Source: Candidatus Woesearchaeota archaeon
GTDB taxonomy: Archaea; Nanobdellota; Nanobdellia; Woesearchaeales; BS150m-G63
Direction of reading: 5' to 3'
DNA length: 64,000 nucleotides
Assembly (NCBI GenBank): GCA_016784165.1
Contig: JADHVD010000001.1
Location: 31,177 to 95,176, forward strand
Shown here: positions 29,858-39,269 of the stretch, piece by piece
How positions within the stretch are numbered: position 1 is the stretch's first letter
How the letters are laid out: every line of letters begins with the position of its first letter
Translations under genes and position numbers: made by a program
Notes under the pieces: model-generated
The model's database searches: none
What the model was told of the DNA's origin: nothing
The model's input: the letters and a program-made list of their open reading frames with translations, nothing else

Positions 29858-30376
29858 ATTTCCAAAAAGAAACATTATTTAGGAATAGATGAATCTAATC
29901 ATGGAAGATTCCCAGAGATCTTTGTGGGTGTTTATTCAAATGTTAAAACAGATATCAAAAAACAAGAATTGATAGGGAAAAAAAGAAAAAGTGAGCCTGT
30001 TTCTTTAATTATTGATAAGAAATATAATGATTTTCATTATTTAGTTATAACAGAAGAATATGGTAAATTGTTTAAACAAAAAGCATGTTTAATTGCTTAT
30101 GCAGAACTTATAAAATCTTTTTCTGATTTGGAGAAAATAATTATTGATGGAGATTTAAGAGAACCACTTCAAGAAGAATTAAAACAAATTTTGTATCCTA
30201 ATAAATACGGTATTCTGGCAGTTGCAAAAGCAGATATGAATTATAAAGTGGTTAATATGGCAGATCAGATAGCTAATTTAATCCATAGAGATTATAAACG
30301 CCCTACGAGATTAAAGAAATATTTACCTCATTTAATCACCCCTAAAATTGAAGATTATCTTAGTTTACTGGAATAA
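29858..30376 (+). CDS. RNase H-fold-like conserved protein, probable non-canonical ATT start
   Basis: Reading frame extends upstream of the GTG at 29924 through ISKKKHYLGIDESNHGRFPEIF; RBS GAGGTGA at 29847-29853; no ATG/GTG/TTG in frame before the stop at 29846. Confidence 0.55.
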   Translation: MSKKKHYLGIDESNHGRFPEIFVGVYSNVKTDIKKQELIGKKRKSEPVSLIIDKKYNDFHYLVITEEYGKLFKQKACLIAYAELIKSFSDLEKIIIDGDLREPLQEELKQILYPNKYGILAVAKADMNYKVVNMADQIANLIHRDYKRPTRLKKYLPHLITPKIEDYLSLLE

Positions 30377-30406
30377 TTATTTTTATTAGAGGTTATTGTT
30401 GGGAAT

Positions 30407-30814
30407 TTATTTTACTTTTTTAGTAGTTACTGTTTTCTTTTTTGGTGTTGCCTTTTTTTCTTTCGTAGATGAAGTCTTTGAAGTTTTTGTTTGTTTTACT
30501 GTTTTAATTGCTGTTTTTTCTTCATTATTTTTTATTTTCTTTGTTTTTTTAGGTCTTTTTTCAGCTTTTTTAGGTTTTGTTGTTTTAATTTCTATTTTTA
30601 ATTTTTTGAATTCTTTAATTATATCTACATTTGATGCTTTTTTCTTAATTTTAATTATTTGATTTAATGGTTCAAGATGTGTTAGGTTACATTTTCTACG
30701 TCTTGTTTCGCCATCTATTAACACATAATTAGAGTCTAGAATATCCACAATAACACATTTTTTGCCAGCATCTCTACCTGCAATTTTTACACATAATCTT
30801 CCAATTTCGTACAT
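30407..30814 (-). CDS. rpl14e: Ribosomal protein eL14 (L14e) with Lys-rich C-terminal extension
   Basis: MYEIGRLCVKIAGRDAGKKCVIVDILDSNYVLIDGETRRRKCNLTHLEPL. Confidence 0.9.
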   Translation of the reverse strand: MYEIGRLCVKIAGRDAGKKCVIVDILDSNYVLIDGETRRRKCNLTHLEPLNQIIKIKKKASNVDIIKEFKKLKIEIKTTKPKKAEKRPKKTKKIKNNEEKTAIKTVKQTKTSKTSSTKEKKATPKKKTVTTKKVK

Positions 30815-30921
30815 CTTATTTCCTCCGGTTTCCTTGTTTTGTTGGGTTTGTTACCAGATTTTCCCAGGAAACTATATTTATTTTATTGTTTAGTAATTTT
30901 TTATTTTGATTGTTATTTTAT

Positions 30922-30948
30922 ATTATTATTATTATTATTATTATTATT
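30922..30948. repeat. (ATT)9 microsatellite
   Basis: Uninterrupted ATT run just downstream of the eL34 stop codon. Confidence 0.95.
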
Positions 30949-30954
30949 AGGTAA

Positions 30955-31218
30955 TTATTCTTGTATTGAGCTCTTTATTTTTGCTCTAGTACATTTAGAA
31001 CAAAGTTTGCCACCAAAGGGTCTTTGAGGTCTTTTTTGTGTTTTTGGTGTGTTTTGTGCTTGATGAGGTCTAAGTCTTGGTACTCCCTTTAAAGGGGTTT
31101 TACAATTAGCACAATGGGCTATTTTAGGCTTTCTTTTCTTGTAGGTTAATTTAGTTTTACTGATAACTTTAGTAAAAACACGTCTTAACGACCTTGATTT
31201 ATATCTTCCTGCTGGCAT
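30955..31218 (-). CDS. rpl34e: Ribosomal protein eL34 (L34e)
   Basis: MPAGRYKSRSLRRVFTK...AHCANCKTPLKGVPRLRP...RPFGGKLCSKCTR. Confidence 0.9.
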   Translation of the reverse strand: MPAGRYKSRSLRRVFTKVISKTKLTYKKRKPKIAHCANCKTPLKGVPRLRPHQAQNTPKTQKRPQRPFGGKLCSKCTRAKIKSSIQE

Positions 31219-31250
31219 TTTTATAGTTTAATTATGTTCATTTAAAAGCT

Positions 31251-31994
31251 TTACGCTAATTTCATCCATTTTCTAAGGAGCATACTGAAAATTAATGAAA
31301 AAATTATATAAGTGCCTAACCACCCGAGTTTCCACCCAAATAAATTTAACACTTTTAATTTTTCATTATTGATATTTAATGATTTTAATTTTGAATTTTT
31401 TATTGGTTTTATTGGTTGTTTGTATGCTAATTCATCGGTTATTAGTAATTCCTGGGTGTGTTTATTTCCTTCGAATTCATATTCTAAGAGGTATTCCCCT
31501 GGAGGTCCTTTTAATACCCATTTTGCTTGATTATTAGTAATCGTTTGTGCGTTATTACTAATGATATTTAATCCATCTGGTACTTCAATTGTTATGATTC
31601 CTGAAGCATCTTTGAATGTTGCAGTTGTCATAAATTCTTGATCAGGCATTATTGGGTAATAGGCTAAATGAGATGTTAACCATCCAAATATGATGATTAT
31701 AGGGATAAATGTAACTAGTGTTGGTTTCATACTCAAACCCATGTATTTCATGTTTGTTTTCATGGCTTTTTGTTGTACGTCCATTGCTTTTTCAGGATGA
31801 TCTTTGAGTTCTTTTGTTTCTTTTTGAAACTCCTTCATTTCTGCCTTTAATGTTTTCATCAAATCCTGATCAGTCATTAATTTATATATTACTGTAATTA
31901 TAACGGATACTATCAATGCAATTATTAGTACTATCCAAAAAGGATGTAAGATTAGTAAGGGGTTTAATATTGGTTCAACTAATTTTTCAAACAT
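31251..31994 (-). CDS. EMC3/TMCO1-like (DUF106) membrane protein, YidC/Oxa1 superfamily
   Basis: MTDQDLMKTLKAEMKEFQKETKELKDHPEKAMDVQQKAMKTNMKYMGLSMKPTLVTFIPIIIIFGWL. Confidence 0.85.
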   Translation of the reverse strand: MFEKLVEPILNPLLILHPFWIVLIIALIVSVIITVIYKLMTDQDLMKTLKAEMKEFQKETKELKDHPEKAMDVQQKAMKTNMKYMGLSMKPTLVTFIPIIIIFGWLTSHLAYYPIMPDQEFMTTATFKDASGIITIEVPDGLNIISNNAQTITNNQAKWVLKGPPGEYLLEYEFEGNKHTQELLITDELAYKQPIKPIKNSKLKSLNINNEKLKVLNLFGWKLGWLGTYIIFSLIFSMLLRKWMKLA

Positions 31995-32001
31995 TTTAAT
32001 T

Positions 32002-33393
32002 TCAGTGCTCCATAAATTTTCTTAATACTGGATTCATATCCATCATGTGGTGTTGTGCTATTTCTTCATATAATTTGTAAATAATCATAACTGCTAATAA
32101 GATTCCAGTTCCCCTAGATAATGCTCCAGCAACATCGGCAAGTCCTGCTAAAAACCCTACTGCAAGTCCACCCATAACTGTTAAAGGAATAATATATCTT
32201 TTTAATAATCTTTCTAGAACCCTTTGATCTTTTCTAAATCCAGGTATTTGTAAACCTGAAGACATTATTTGTTTTGCTTGGGATTTTGCGTCCATTCCAG
32301 CAGTTTGCATCCAAAACCATGCAAATAATACTGATCCACCCATCATAAACGCCATGTATACAAGGGCATGCCCTACTTGTGAAAAAGTGATGCTTCCTTT
32401 TATTATACTTCCCAGAATGTTTGGGGAGTATAACCATGCAACTAGGCCACTTATAGGTGTATTTCCACTAAAGGTTCCAAGGAAAGGGTGCCCCCAATTT
32501 TGTAATAATCTCGCCCAAAGTTGGATGTTTGCCATTAGTGCTGCAACCAAAATAACTGGGATGTTACTAGTGTATAAGAAACTCAAAGGCCATCTCATAC
32601 CTTGCCCTCTTACCCTTCCAAAACTTAAAGGTATTTCTACTTTCATTGCTTGACCATATACAGCCATAACAAATACTAAAATTGTTGCTATAATTCCGCC
32701 AAGCATAAGTCCTGCAGTAATTTTATCTCCAATAGCTAATGATTGGAATAATGCAGGAATTGCCCCTGTTGCGATGTTTGGATTTGTTGGAGAGGCTAAT
32801 GGACTAAAAGCCCTTATAAAAATACTTTTACTCACTCCAGCAGCGATGAATAATGAAATTCCAGAACCAAAGCCCCATTTACTTATTACTTCATCCATAA
32901 ACATGATCATGAATCCTCCAAGGATTAATTGGAATATTAAGATTAATTGTAATGAAAAATAGGTGCTAGTTCCAAGAAATGCGTTAGCCGGGGCTAGTCC
33001 CCCCATAAATACATAAATTCCTGCTTCAAAGATAATGAAAAAAATTGCTAAAAGTTTTTGGATTCCTTGAAATGTTCTTTTGCCATCTGCACTTGTTAAA
33101 TCAAATTTGATAATTCCAGAACCATTTAATAATTGTAATACGATTGATGCAGTAACTATTGGACCAATACCTAATGATATTAAAGAACCAAATTCTGCTC
33201 CAAGAATTAAGGATAAATATTCAAATTGTTGTAATGCGTTTTCTCCTAATCCAAAAAGGGGAATCATCCCAAGAATAAAAAACAATCCAAGTACAATACC
33301 AGTCCATTTTAATTTTTCTTTAAAAGATAATCTTTTTTGGGCAGGTTTTACTACTTCTGGTAAATTCATTAATATGTTTTTAAAAAAAGACAT
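32002..33393 (-). CDS. secY: Preprotein translocase subunit SecY
   Basis: IPLFGLGENALQQFEYLSLILGAEFGSLISLGIGPIVTASIVLQLL; 10 TM; ribosomal-cluster context. Confidence 0.95.
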   Translation of the reverse strand: MSFFKNILMNLPEVVKPAQKRLSFKEKLKWTGIVLGLFFILGMIPLFGLGENALQQFEYLSLILGAEFGSLISLGIGPIVTASIVLQLLNGSGIIKFDLTSADGKRTFQGIQKLLAIFFIIFEAGIYVFMGGLAPANAFLGTSTYFSLQLILIFQLILGGFMIMFMDEVISKWGFGSGISLFIAAGVSKSIFIRAFSPLASPTNPNIATGAIPALFQSLAIGDKITAGLMLGGIIATILVFVMAVYGQAMKVEIPLSFGRVRGQGMRWPLSFLYTSNIPVILVAALMANIQLWARLLQNWGHPFLGTFSGNTPISGLVAWLYSPNILGSIIKGSITFSQVGHALVYMAFMMGGSVLFAWFWMQTAGMDAKSQAKQIMSSGLQIPGFRKDQRVLERLLKRYIIPLTVMGGLAVGFLAGLADVAGALSRGTGILLAVMIIYKLYEEIAQHHMMDMNPVLRKFMEH

Positions 33394-33394
33394 C

Positions 33395-33823
33395 TTACAT
33401 CAATTCTCCACCAGCTTTTTTTATTTTTTCTTCTGCTTTTTTGGAGAATGAATTTATTTTAAGTTTTAATTTTTTTGTAAGTGTGCCATTACCTAATAAT
33501 TTACCATAACTTAGGTTGTTTAAATCTATTTCAAACACATCTTTGTTTTCTTTTGCTAATCCTTTTTTAATCCAAATTGGTAATTTTATTTCAATTTCTT
33601 TTAGATTAATTGTTTTTACTGCTTTGAATCTGCTTGTGAAACCATATTTTCCGAAGTATTTTCCTTTCCAAATACTTGGTTTTTTTGCATCCCCACGTTT
33701 ACCAGAACCTGCTGCACCTCTTCCACCACGATGGCCTGCACCTCTTCGCTTTTTCATAGAGCCACAACCGTGCGTTTTTGAGCCACGATATTTCACTTTT
33801 TTCTTTAATCTGTTTGTTGTCAT
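33395..33823 (-). CDS. rpl15: Ribosomal protein uL15
   Basis: KYRGSKTHGCGSMKKRRGAGHRGGRGAAGSGKRGD. Confidence 0.93.
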   Translation of the reverse strand: MTTNRLKKKVKYRGSKTHGCGSMKKRRGAGHRGGRGAAGSGKRGDAKKPSIWKGKYFGKYGFTSRFKAVKTINLKEIEIKLPIWIKKGLAKENKDVFEIDLNNLSYGKLLGNGTLTKKLKLKINSFSKKAEEKIKKAGGELM

Positions 33824-33867
33824 TTTGATTTATTTTAATTTATTATTTTATGATTATATTTAATTAA

Positions 33868-34278
33868 TTACAACATTTTTTTGATTAATGTGTTAATTTT
33901 ATCTCCTCGATACCCCAATACACCGCCTAGAGTAAATGGTTTTTTTATCCCTTTTCTTTCAAATCCCCCTTTTGGTGGAGCTAACCTGAATAAATTAGGT
34001 CTCTTAGCATCTTTTCGTTTAGTTAATTCTTTTTTTGTTTCTGAATTTAATTCCCCCCATGTTATATAATCTTTACATTTTTTTATCATACCAAGATAAT
34101 TTGGTTTGTTTTGGATTACAATACAATGGTTTGTTTTGTTTAAATTTAACATTTTAAGGGTATCAACGATTACTTTATTTACTTTAATTGAACCCCTTAT
34201 TCTAATTACTGCTAATTCAATTGTTTTGGTTTCTTTTGTTTTATTTTCAATGTTTGATTGTTTTTTTGATTCTACCAT
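33868..34278 (-). CDS. rpl30: Ribosomal protein uL30
   Basis: LAVIRIRGSIKVNKVIVDTLKMLNLNKTNHCIVI; PPKGGFERKGIKKPFTLGGVLGYRGDKIN. Confidence 0.92.
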   Translation of the reverse strand: MVESKKQSNIENKTKETKTIELAVIRIRGSIKVNKVIVDTLKMLNLNKTNHCIVIQNKPNYLGMIKKCKDYITWGELNSETKKELTKRKDAKRPNLFRLAPPKGGFERKGIKKPFTLGGVLGYRGDKINTLIKKML

Positions 34279-34296
34279 TTTATTTTATTTTTTAAT

Positions 34297-35268
34297 TTAT
34301 TCTAATAATCCTTCTTTGATACCTAAAGCTTCAACATCATGAGGTTTTACTTTGGTTGTACTTAATTTTCTTAATGCCTTTAAACAAGCTTTAATAAGAT
34401 TAATTTTTGATTTTGTTTGTCCAAATGATCTAGACCATACATCTTGGATACCTGCTAATTCTAAAATTTTAGCACAACTAGATTCTACACACAGACCAGT
34501 TCCTTTTGGTGCAGGTATTAATTTGATTTTAACCGAACTACATTTTCCTTCTACTTCAAATGGAATTGAATGAGGTGTTTTACAATTACATTGCCATGAA
34601 CCACACCCTCTTTTGATCTTTATTAAATTTAATTTGGCATTTCTGAAAGATTTTTCTCTTGATGGGACTGTTTCTTTAGCTTTACCATATCCAGTACCGA
34701 CATAACCATTTTTGTTACCTATTACAGCATATGAAGCGAATCTTGGTTTATTTCCTTCAGGAGTTTTCTTTTGTGTTTGTTTGAAGACCCTTCTTTGTCC
34801 ACCACCAAATTTACCTTTTGATTGTCCTATTAATAACAAGTCTTTTTCTAAATTTGGAATTAATGCATCGACAATTTCAGGTTCTAATATATTTAATCCT
34901 TGATCTAAAATTTTATCAATATCTACAATTTCTTTATTTTTTACTTGTTTTCCTAAACCTGTTTGAGGGTTCCAAGAGTCTATATCAAAACTGTCTTTTG
35001 AAATCCTTTCTTCTATTTTTCCCTTTGTAATATCTTTTGTAGCTTCTTTAACTTCTTCATTAGCTTTTTTTATGTCTTTTTCTATTTCTTTTTCATCTAT
35101 TTTGATATTTTCTATTTTTTCTTTTTGATTTGGATTAGAAGAATCTTTAGTATCTTGTTCGATAATTTTAGAAGTTTTTGATTTTTTTAATTTAGATTCT
35201 GTTTTTTCAATTAAAACTTCTTTCTTAATTTCTTCAGGTTTTTGTTTGGTTTCTTTTTGTTTTTCCAT
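34297..35268 (-). CDS. rps5: Ribosomal protein uS5 with long charged N-terminal extension
   Basis: RRVFKQTQKKTPEGNKPRFASYAVIGNKNGYVGTGYGKAKETVPSREK; N-terminal Lys/Glu-rich region of about 90 aa. Confidence 0.92.
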   Translation of the reverse strand: MEKQKETKQKPEEIKKEVLIEKTESKLKKSKTSKIIEQDTKDSSNPNQKEKIENIKIDEKEIEKDIKKANEEVKEATKDITKGKIEERISKDSFDIDSWNPQTGLGKQVKNKEIVDIDKILDQGLNILEPEIVDALIPNLEKDLLLIGQSKGKFGGGQRRVFKQTQKKTPEGNKPRFASYAVIGNKNGYVGTGYGKAKETVPSREKSFRNAKLNLIKIKRGCGSWQCNCKTPHSIPFEVEGKCSSVKIKLIPAPKGTGLCVESSCAKILELAGIQDVWSRSFGQTKSKINLIKACLKALRKLSTTKVKPHDVEALGIKEGLLE

Positions 35269-35269
35269 T

Positions 35270-35824
35270 TTATTTCATTATTTTCTTTTTAATTTCTTCG
35301 AATTGTTTTAATATGTCAATTTTATTTTTTAAGTATTCTGAAAATTGAGTTTTTGATTTGTTTGAATTTTTTAAGTAATTGGCGATATTTGTTCCTTTTA
35401 TAGATTCTTCATTAGGAAACATATCTTCTGAATGGGGTGTTTGTAATCCGTTATCTATTGCCCCCTTTAATGCAGCAAATAATCTTGAACCTTTTGTGGT
35501 ATTATTTAATCCTAAGTCCACTATAACCTCTCCAATTTTATGTTCTTTAGCTTTTTTTGCTAATAAAACTCCAGTTAAATATGCTGAAGGGATATTTCCA
35601 GTATTAGCTTTCCACCCAATTTTTTTTAATTCTGAGGAATTTGCACCTGTAATTATTTTATCTCCTTTTTGTTGATATTCTACTATTTGTAGAGTTATAT
35701 TATTTAATGATCTTCTAATTACTAGTCTTGGTTTTTTAGATAGTAATAATTTTAATCTTTTATTGTAATTAGTTCTACCTTCTCGTTTTCTTCTATAATT
35801 TACTTTTTTTATTGTTTTACTCAT
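35270..35824 (-). CDS. rpl18: Ribosomal protein uL18
   Basis: YRRKREGRTNYNKRLKLLLSKKPRLVIRRSLNNI; start placed at MSKTIKK. Confidence 0.92.
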   Translation of the reverse strand: MSKTIKKVNYRRKREGRTNYNKRLKLLLSKKPRLVIRRSLNNITLQIVEYQQKGDKIITGANSSELKKIGWKANTGNIPSAYLTGVLLAKKAKEHKIGEVIVDLGLNNTTKGSRLFAALKGAIDNGLQTPHSEDMFPNEESIKGTNIANYLKNSNKSKTQFSEYLKNKIDILKQFEEIKKKIMK

Positions 35825-36266
35825 TTTTACCCAATATTTTATCAAGGAATATTTTTATGTGTCTTTTACTTCTAAAAAACCCACCCTTTGATTTTGATCT
35901 TAAGTCCCTATATGTTTTACCCTCTATAACCTTTTTATCTTTAATTTCTTTTAGGAACTTTCTTTGTAATCTTATTTTGTTCATCCATATTTTCTTTTTA
36001 GGTAGTCTAGCTGTTTTTTTACCTTTTCTAGACCCTTGTCCTTTTTGTTTTCCTTTATTTTTTTGAATTTGTCTTTTTTTAGCTCTAAATCTTGATATTC
36101 CTTGAACTGGTTTAGCAGTTATTGCTTTATCTTTTATTAAAGATCTTAAATCTGCTTTAGTTATCGCTTCTTTGATTTCATCCAATCTTTCAATATCAAA
36201 AATTACTCTTTTTTTAGAGCAATTTAATAATTTTGCAGATATTGTTTTTTGTGCTGTTAACTTCAT
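35817..36266 (-). CDS. rpl19e: Ribosomal protein eL19 (L19e)
   Basis: RFRAKKRQIQKNKGKQKGQGSRKGKKTARLPKKKIWMNKIR. Confidence 0.92.
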   Translation of the reverse strand: MKLTAQKTISAKLLNCSKKRVIFDIERLDEIKEAITKADLRSLIKDKAITAKPVQGISRFRAKKRQIQKNKGKQKGQGSRKGKKTARLPKKKIWMNKIRLQRKFLKEIKDKKVIEGKTYRDLRSKSKGGFFRSKRHIKIFLDKILGKNE

Positions 36267-36277
36267 TTTAATTTTAT

Positions 36278-36859
36278 TTATGATTTTTTAGTTAATATTT
36301 TATCTTTTTCTTTCTTTTTCTCTTTTTCCATTTCTTCTGTTGTTTTTTCTATTTTATCTTCTATTTTTTCTTTTGTATCTTCCTTTTTTTCCTTTTCCTT
36401 TGCCTTTTCCTTTGCTTTTTCTTTTTTGGCAGTCTTTGTTTTTATTTTTTTATTTTTAAGTTCTTTTTTTTGTTTTAAATTTTCTTCTATTTGTTTAAGG
36501 AATAATTCAGGATTTTTTATATTTAAGATAGTTATTTTTGTTTTTATTGCTTCTTTAATTAATTCTATTTTTTTCTTTAAACCTATTTTTGAAATTATAA
36601 TCCCTTCATCATTTGGGATTTTTTTTAGTTCTTTTATTGTTGATACTATATTTGATTTTAATCCTTTAACTAAATGTTTTATTTCTTTTGGAGCACCATA
36701 TCCTATTTTTGGTTTTAATCTATATCCTTTTTGAGCTAATCTTACTTTTGATTGTAATCCCCTAGCCCTTCTCCACCTGGATTTAATTCTTCCTTTTTTA
36801 TGAGAATCTTGTCTAATAAAATCAGGTTTCTTTCTTTTTGGAATATTTGTTTTAGTCAT
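36278..36859 (-). CDS. rpl32e: Ribosomal protein eL32 (L32e) with charged C-terminal extension
   Basis: KKPDFIRQDSHKKGRIKSRWRRARGLQSKVRLAQKGYRLKPKIGYGAPKEI. Confidence 0.92.
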   Translation of the reverse strand: MTKTNIPKRKKPDFIRQDSHKKGRIKSRWRRARGLQSKVRLAQKGYRLKPKIGYGAPKEIKHLVKGLKSNIVSTIKELKKIPNDEGIIISKIGLKKKIELIKEAIKTKITILNIKNPELFLKQIEENLKQKKELKNKKIKTKTAKKEKAKEKAKEKEKKEDTKEKIEDKIEKTTEEMEKEKKKEKDKILTKKS

Positions 36860-36882
36860 TTTATTTTATCTTATTTGTTTTA

Positions 36883-37428
36883 TTATTCTATCTTTTTCCC
36901 ATCTTTTTCAATAATAAAGATACCATCTTGAAATATTCTTCTGTCTTTATTAGTTATTCTTGTTAATTGTTCTATACTAGATGCAATTTGTCCTGCGATT
37001 TCTTTGCTTGTTGATTCTATAACTATTTCACTTCCGTTTAATTTTACATCAGCACCTGATTTTAATTCAACAATTCTTGGATGTTTTTCTCCAAAAAAGT
37101 TTTTTACTGTTAGTTTATTATTATTTATTGAAACGTTCATTGGAAAGTGACTTGAACAAACTTTTAATTTATAAATATGTCCTTCTGTTGCTCCACGTAT
37201 CATGTTGTTTATATGTGCTTTGATGGTTCCTGCTAACTTTTTTTCTCTTTTTGTTAATTTGTTTGAACTTAATTTTATTTTATTATCCTCTATTTTTAAA
37301 TTAATTAAGGTGTTTCTAAAGTTTCTTTTAACTTCTCCCTTTGCTCCCTTCAATGTCAAAGTTGAACCTTGTAAATCTGCCTGAACACCATCCAATAATT
37401 CAATTTCCATATCAACTTTGTTTTTCAT
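36883..37428 (-). CDS. rpl6: Ribosomal protein uL6
   Basis: GSTLTLKGAKGEVKRNF..FPMNVSINNNKLTVKNFFGEKHPR; DRRIFQDGIFI. Confidence 0.93.
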   Translation of the reverse strand: MKNKVDMEIELLDGVQADLQGSTLTLKGAKGEVKRNFRNTLINLKIEDNKIKLSSNKLTKREKKLAGTIKAHINNMIRGATEGHIYKLKVCSSHFPMNVSINNNKLTVKNFFGEKHPRIVELKSGADVKLNGSEIVIESTSKEIAGQIASSIEQLTRITNKDRRIFQDGIFIIEKDGKKIE

Positions 37429-37432
37429 AATA

Positions 37433-37831
37433 TTAATAAATAAATGCGATTAATTTTCCCCCTATTTTTTTTTCTTTTGATTCTTTTTGAACCATGATTC
37501 CTTGGGATGTTGAAACAATGATTATTCCAAAATCTTTTGCTGGTAAGAATCTTTTTTCAAATTTTTCATAATTGTCTTGTTTAACTGCGAATCTTGGTTT
37601 TATTACTCCACATTTATTGATATTACTTATTAAATTTAATTTGAGTGATGTTCCTTGTCGAGATTCTATTTTTTCAAAATCACCAACAAAATGGTGATCT
37701 TTCATAATTTCTAACACTTTTTCAATTATTTTGGAACTTGGTTTAATGGTACATTCCTTTTTTCCTATTCTTTCTGCATTTAAAATGATTGACAATGCAT
37801 TTGCTAATGGGTCATTTAACATTTTTTCCAC
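37433..37831 (-). CDS. rps8: Ribosomal protein uS8
   Basis: NDPLANALSIILNAERIGKKECTIKPSSKIIEKVLEIM; STSQGIMVQKESKEKKIGGKLIAFIY. Confidence 0.93.
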   Translation of the reverse strand: MEKMLNDPLANALSIILNAERIGKKECTIKPSSKIIEKVLEIMKDHHFVGDFEKIESRQGTSLKLNLISNINKCGVIKPRFAVKQDNYEKFEKRFLPAKDFGIIIVSTSQGIMVQKESKEKKIGGKLIAFIY

Positions 37832-38062
37832 CTAGTTGTATTTTTTAAATCCAATTTTTGTTGCAATATCTCTGAAACAAGTTCTACAAATATTTAATTT
37901 GTATTTGTTAATGCTTGCATGTTCTCTACCACATATTTTACATTTTTTAGTACTTCTTCCAAATTTTCTTTCTTTTGGAGCATTATGTTTAATAAATTTA
38001 GCTAATTTAGCTGGTTTTACTTTAAGTTGTTTGAACACTTTTTTATAACTGCTTGTAGTCAT
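37832..38062 (-). CDS. rps14: Ribosomal protein uS14 (zinc type)
   Basis: KKCKICGREHASINKYKLNICRTCFRDIATKIGFKKYN; operon position. Confidence 0.85.
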   Translation of the reverse strand: MTTSSYKKVFKQLKVKPAKLAKFIKHNAPKERKFGRSTKKCKICGREHASINKYKLNICRTCFRDIATKIGFKKYN

Positions 38063-38574
38063 TCTTCATCACCCGTCTTAACATTAAATTCTTTTTGCAT
38101 AAATTTTATTGCTTCTGATCTGCTTATACTATGTTTTTTAGGAATTTTCTTTTTGAAATTTTTTCTTCGTTTTATCCTAAATCCTGCCCTTTCTAATGTT
38201 ATGCAAACTTCTAAACCAATTATACCTATTTCTGGATTATATTTTGCTCCTGGAATATTAATATATTCTGGAATTCCAAATGCAATATTTCCATAATCAT
38301 CAAATTGTTTTTCTGTTAATATATTTTCTTTTGATTGTAATAATCTTATTAATATCTCTTTTGCTTTTTCTCCTCTTAATGTAACTTTGCAACCAATTGG
38401 CAATCCAGCTCTTAATCCCCATTGAGCAATTCTTTTTTGGGTTATTGTTTTAACTGGTTTAACTCCTGAAAGTTCTTTTAATAATAATAAGGCTTTGTCT
38501 AATATAGACTGATTTTTACCAACTCCTATGTTAAGAGTTATTTTCCCTATTTTTATTTCTTTCATTGGATTCAT
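38059..38574 (-). CDS. rpl5: Ribosomal protein uL5
   Basis: IGKITLNIGVGKNQSILDKALLLLKELSGVKPVKTITQKRIAQWGLRAGLPIGCKVTLRG. Confidence 0.94.
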   Translation of the reverse strand: MNPMKEIKIGKITLNIGVGKNQSILDKALLLLKELSGVKPVKTITQKRIAQWGLRAGLPIGCKVTLRGEKAKEILIRLLQSKENILTEKQFDDYGNIAFGIPEYINIPGAKYNPEIGIIGLEVCITLERAGFRIKRRKNFKKKIPKKHSISRSEAIKFMQKEFNVKTGDEE

Positions 38575-39269
38575 TTTTCAAATAAAGTAATTGCACTTTT
38601 TTCTTTACCGATTACAAAAGCATGATTTTTTGAAGTTTCTAAACTTCTACCATCTTTAGTTTTGAATATTAATTGATTATTTCCTATTTTATCAATAATT
38701 CCCGATTCTGCAACGTGCTTTCCCCCTGTTAAATATACCATGGATGATTTTTCCAATTTAAAATGGTCTTTAATTTTTTTAGCAGAAAGATCTAGAGTTA
38801 TACTATCTCCAAGTCTATATTTTTTATCCTTTACTAATATATTTTTGCTTCCACTAAGATTTAATTGAATCTTTCCTTTTTTTATTATTGTTTTATTTAA
38901 TATTTTGAAAATTCCTAAATTCTTTTCGCTTTCATTTAATTCTAATAATTCTAATTTTCCTTTTTTTGTTAGTAAGATTCTAAAAGATTTATTCATTGAA
39001 GGTATTTCAACGATATCCATTAATCCAATGGTATCGTGTATATCTTTTCTTTTTATTTTATTAACTAGCACTTCTTTATTATTTAAAATATATTTTGCTT
39101 CTTTTGCACTTTTTGCATATTTTAAATAATCTCTTAATAAGGTACCTAATGCAAAACCTTTTTTGAAAGAGGTACTTCCAGCAAATGGCCTAATTATGAA
39201 TTTATTTTCTTTCTTCATTATGTCCCAACTTTTAGGGGAAGGTATTCTTTTTAAGTGGTTTTTAGTCAT
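38571..39269 (-). CDS. rps4e: Ribosomal protein eS4 (S4e)
   Basis: HLKRIPSPKSWDIMKKENKFIIRPFAGSTSFKKGFALGTLLRDYLKYAKSAKEAKYILN. Confidence 0.93.
   Translation of the reverse strand: MTKNHLKRIPSPKSWDIMKKENKFIIRPFAGSTSFKKGFALGTLLRDYLKYAKSAKEAKYILNNKEVLVNKIKRKDIHDTIGLMDIVEIPSMNKSFRILLTKKGKLELLELNESEKNLGIFKILNKTIIKKGKIQLNLSGSKNILVKDKKYRLGDSITLDLSAKKIKDHFKLEKSSMVYLTGGKHVAESGIIDKIGNNQLIFKTKDGRSLETSKNHAFVIGKEKSAITLFEK

Noticed and set aside
30396-30662. 88-aa Phe/Val-rich ORF on + strand
   Set aside because: Antisense of the eL14 Lys-rich tail, not a membrane protein gene
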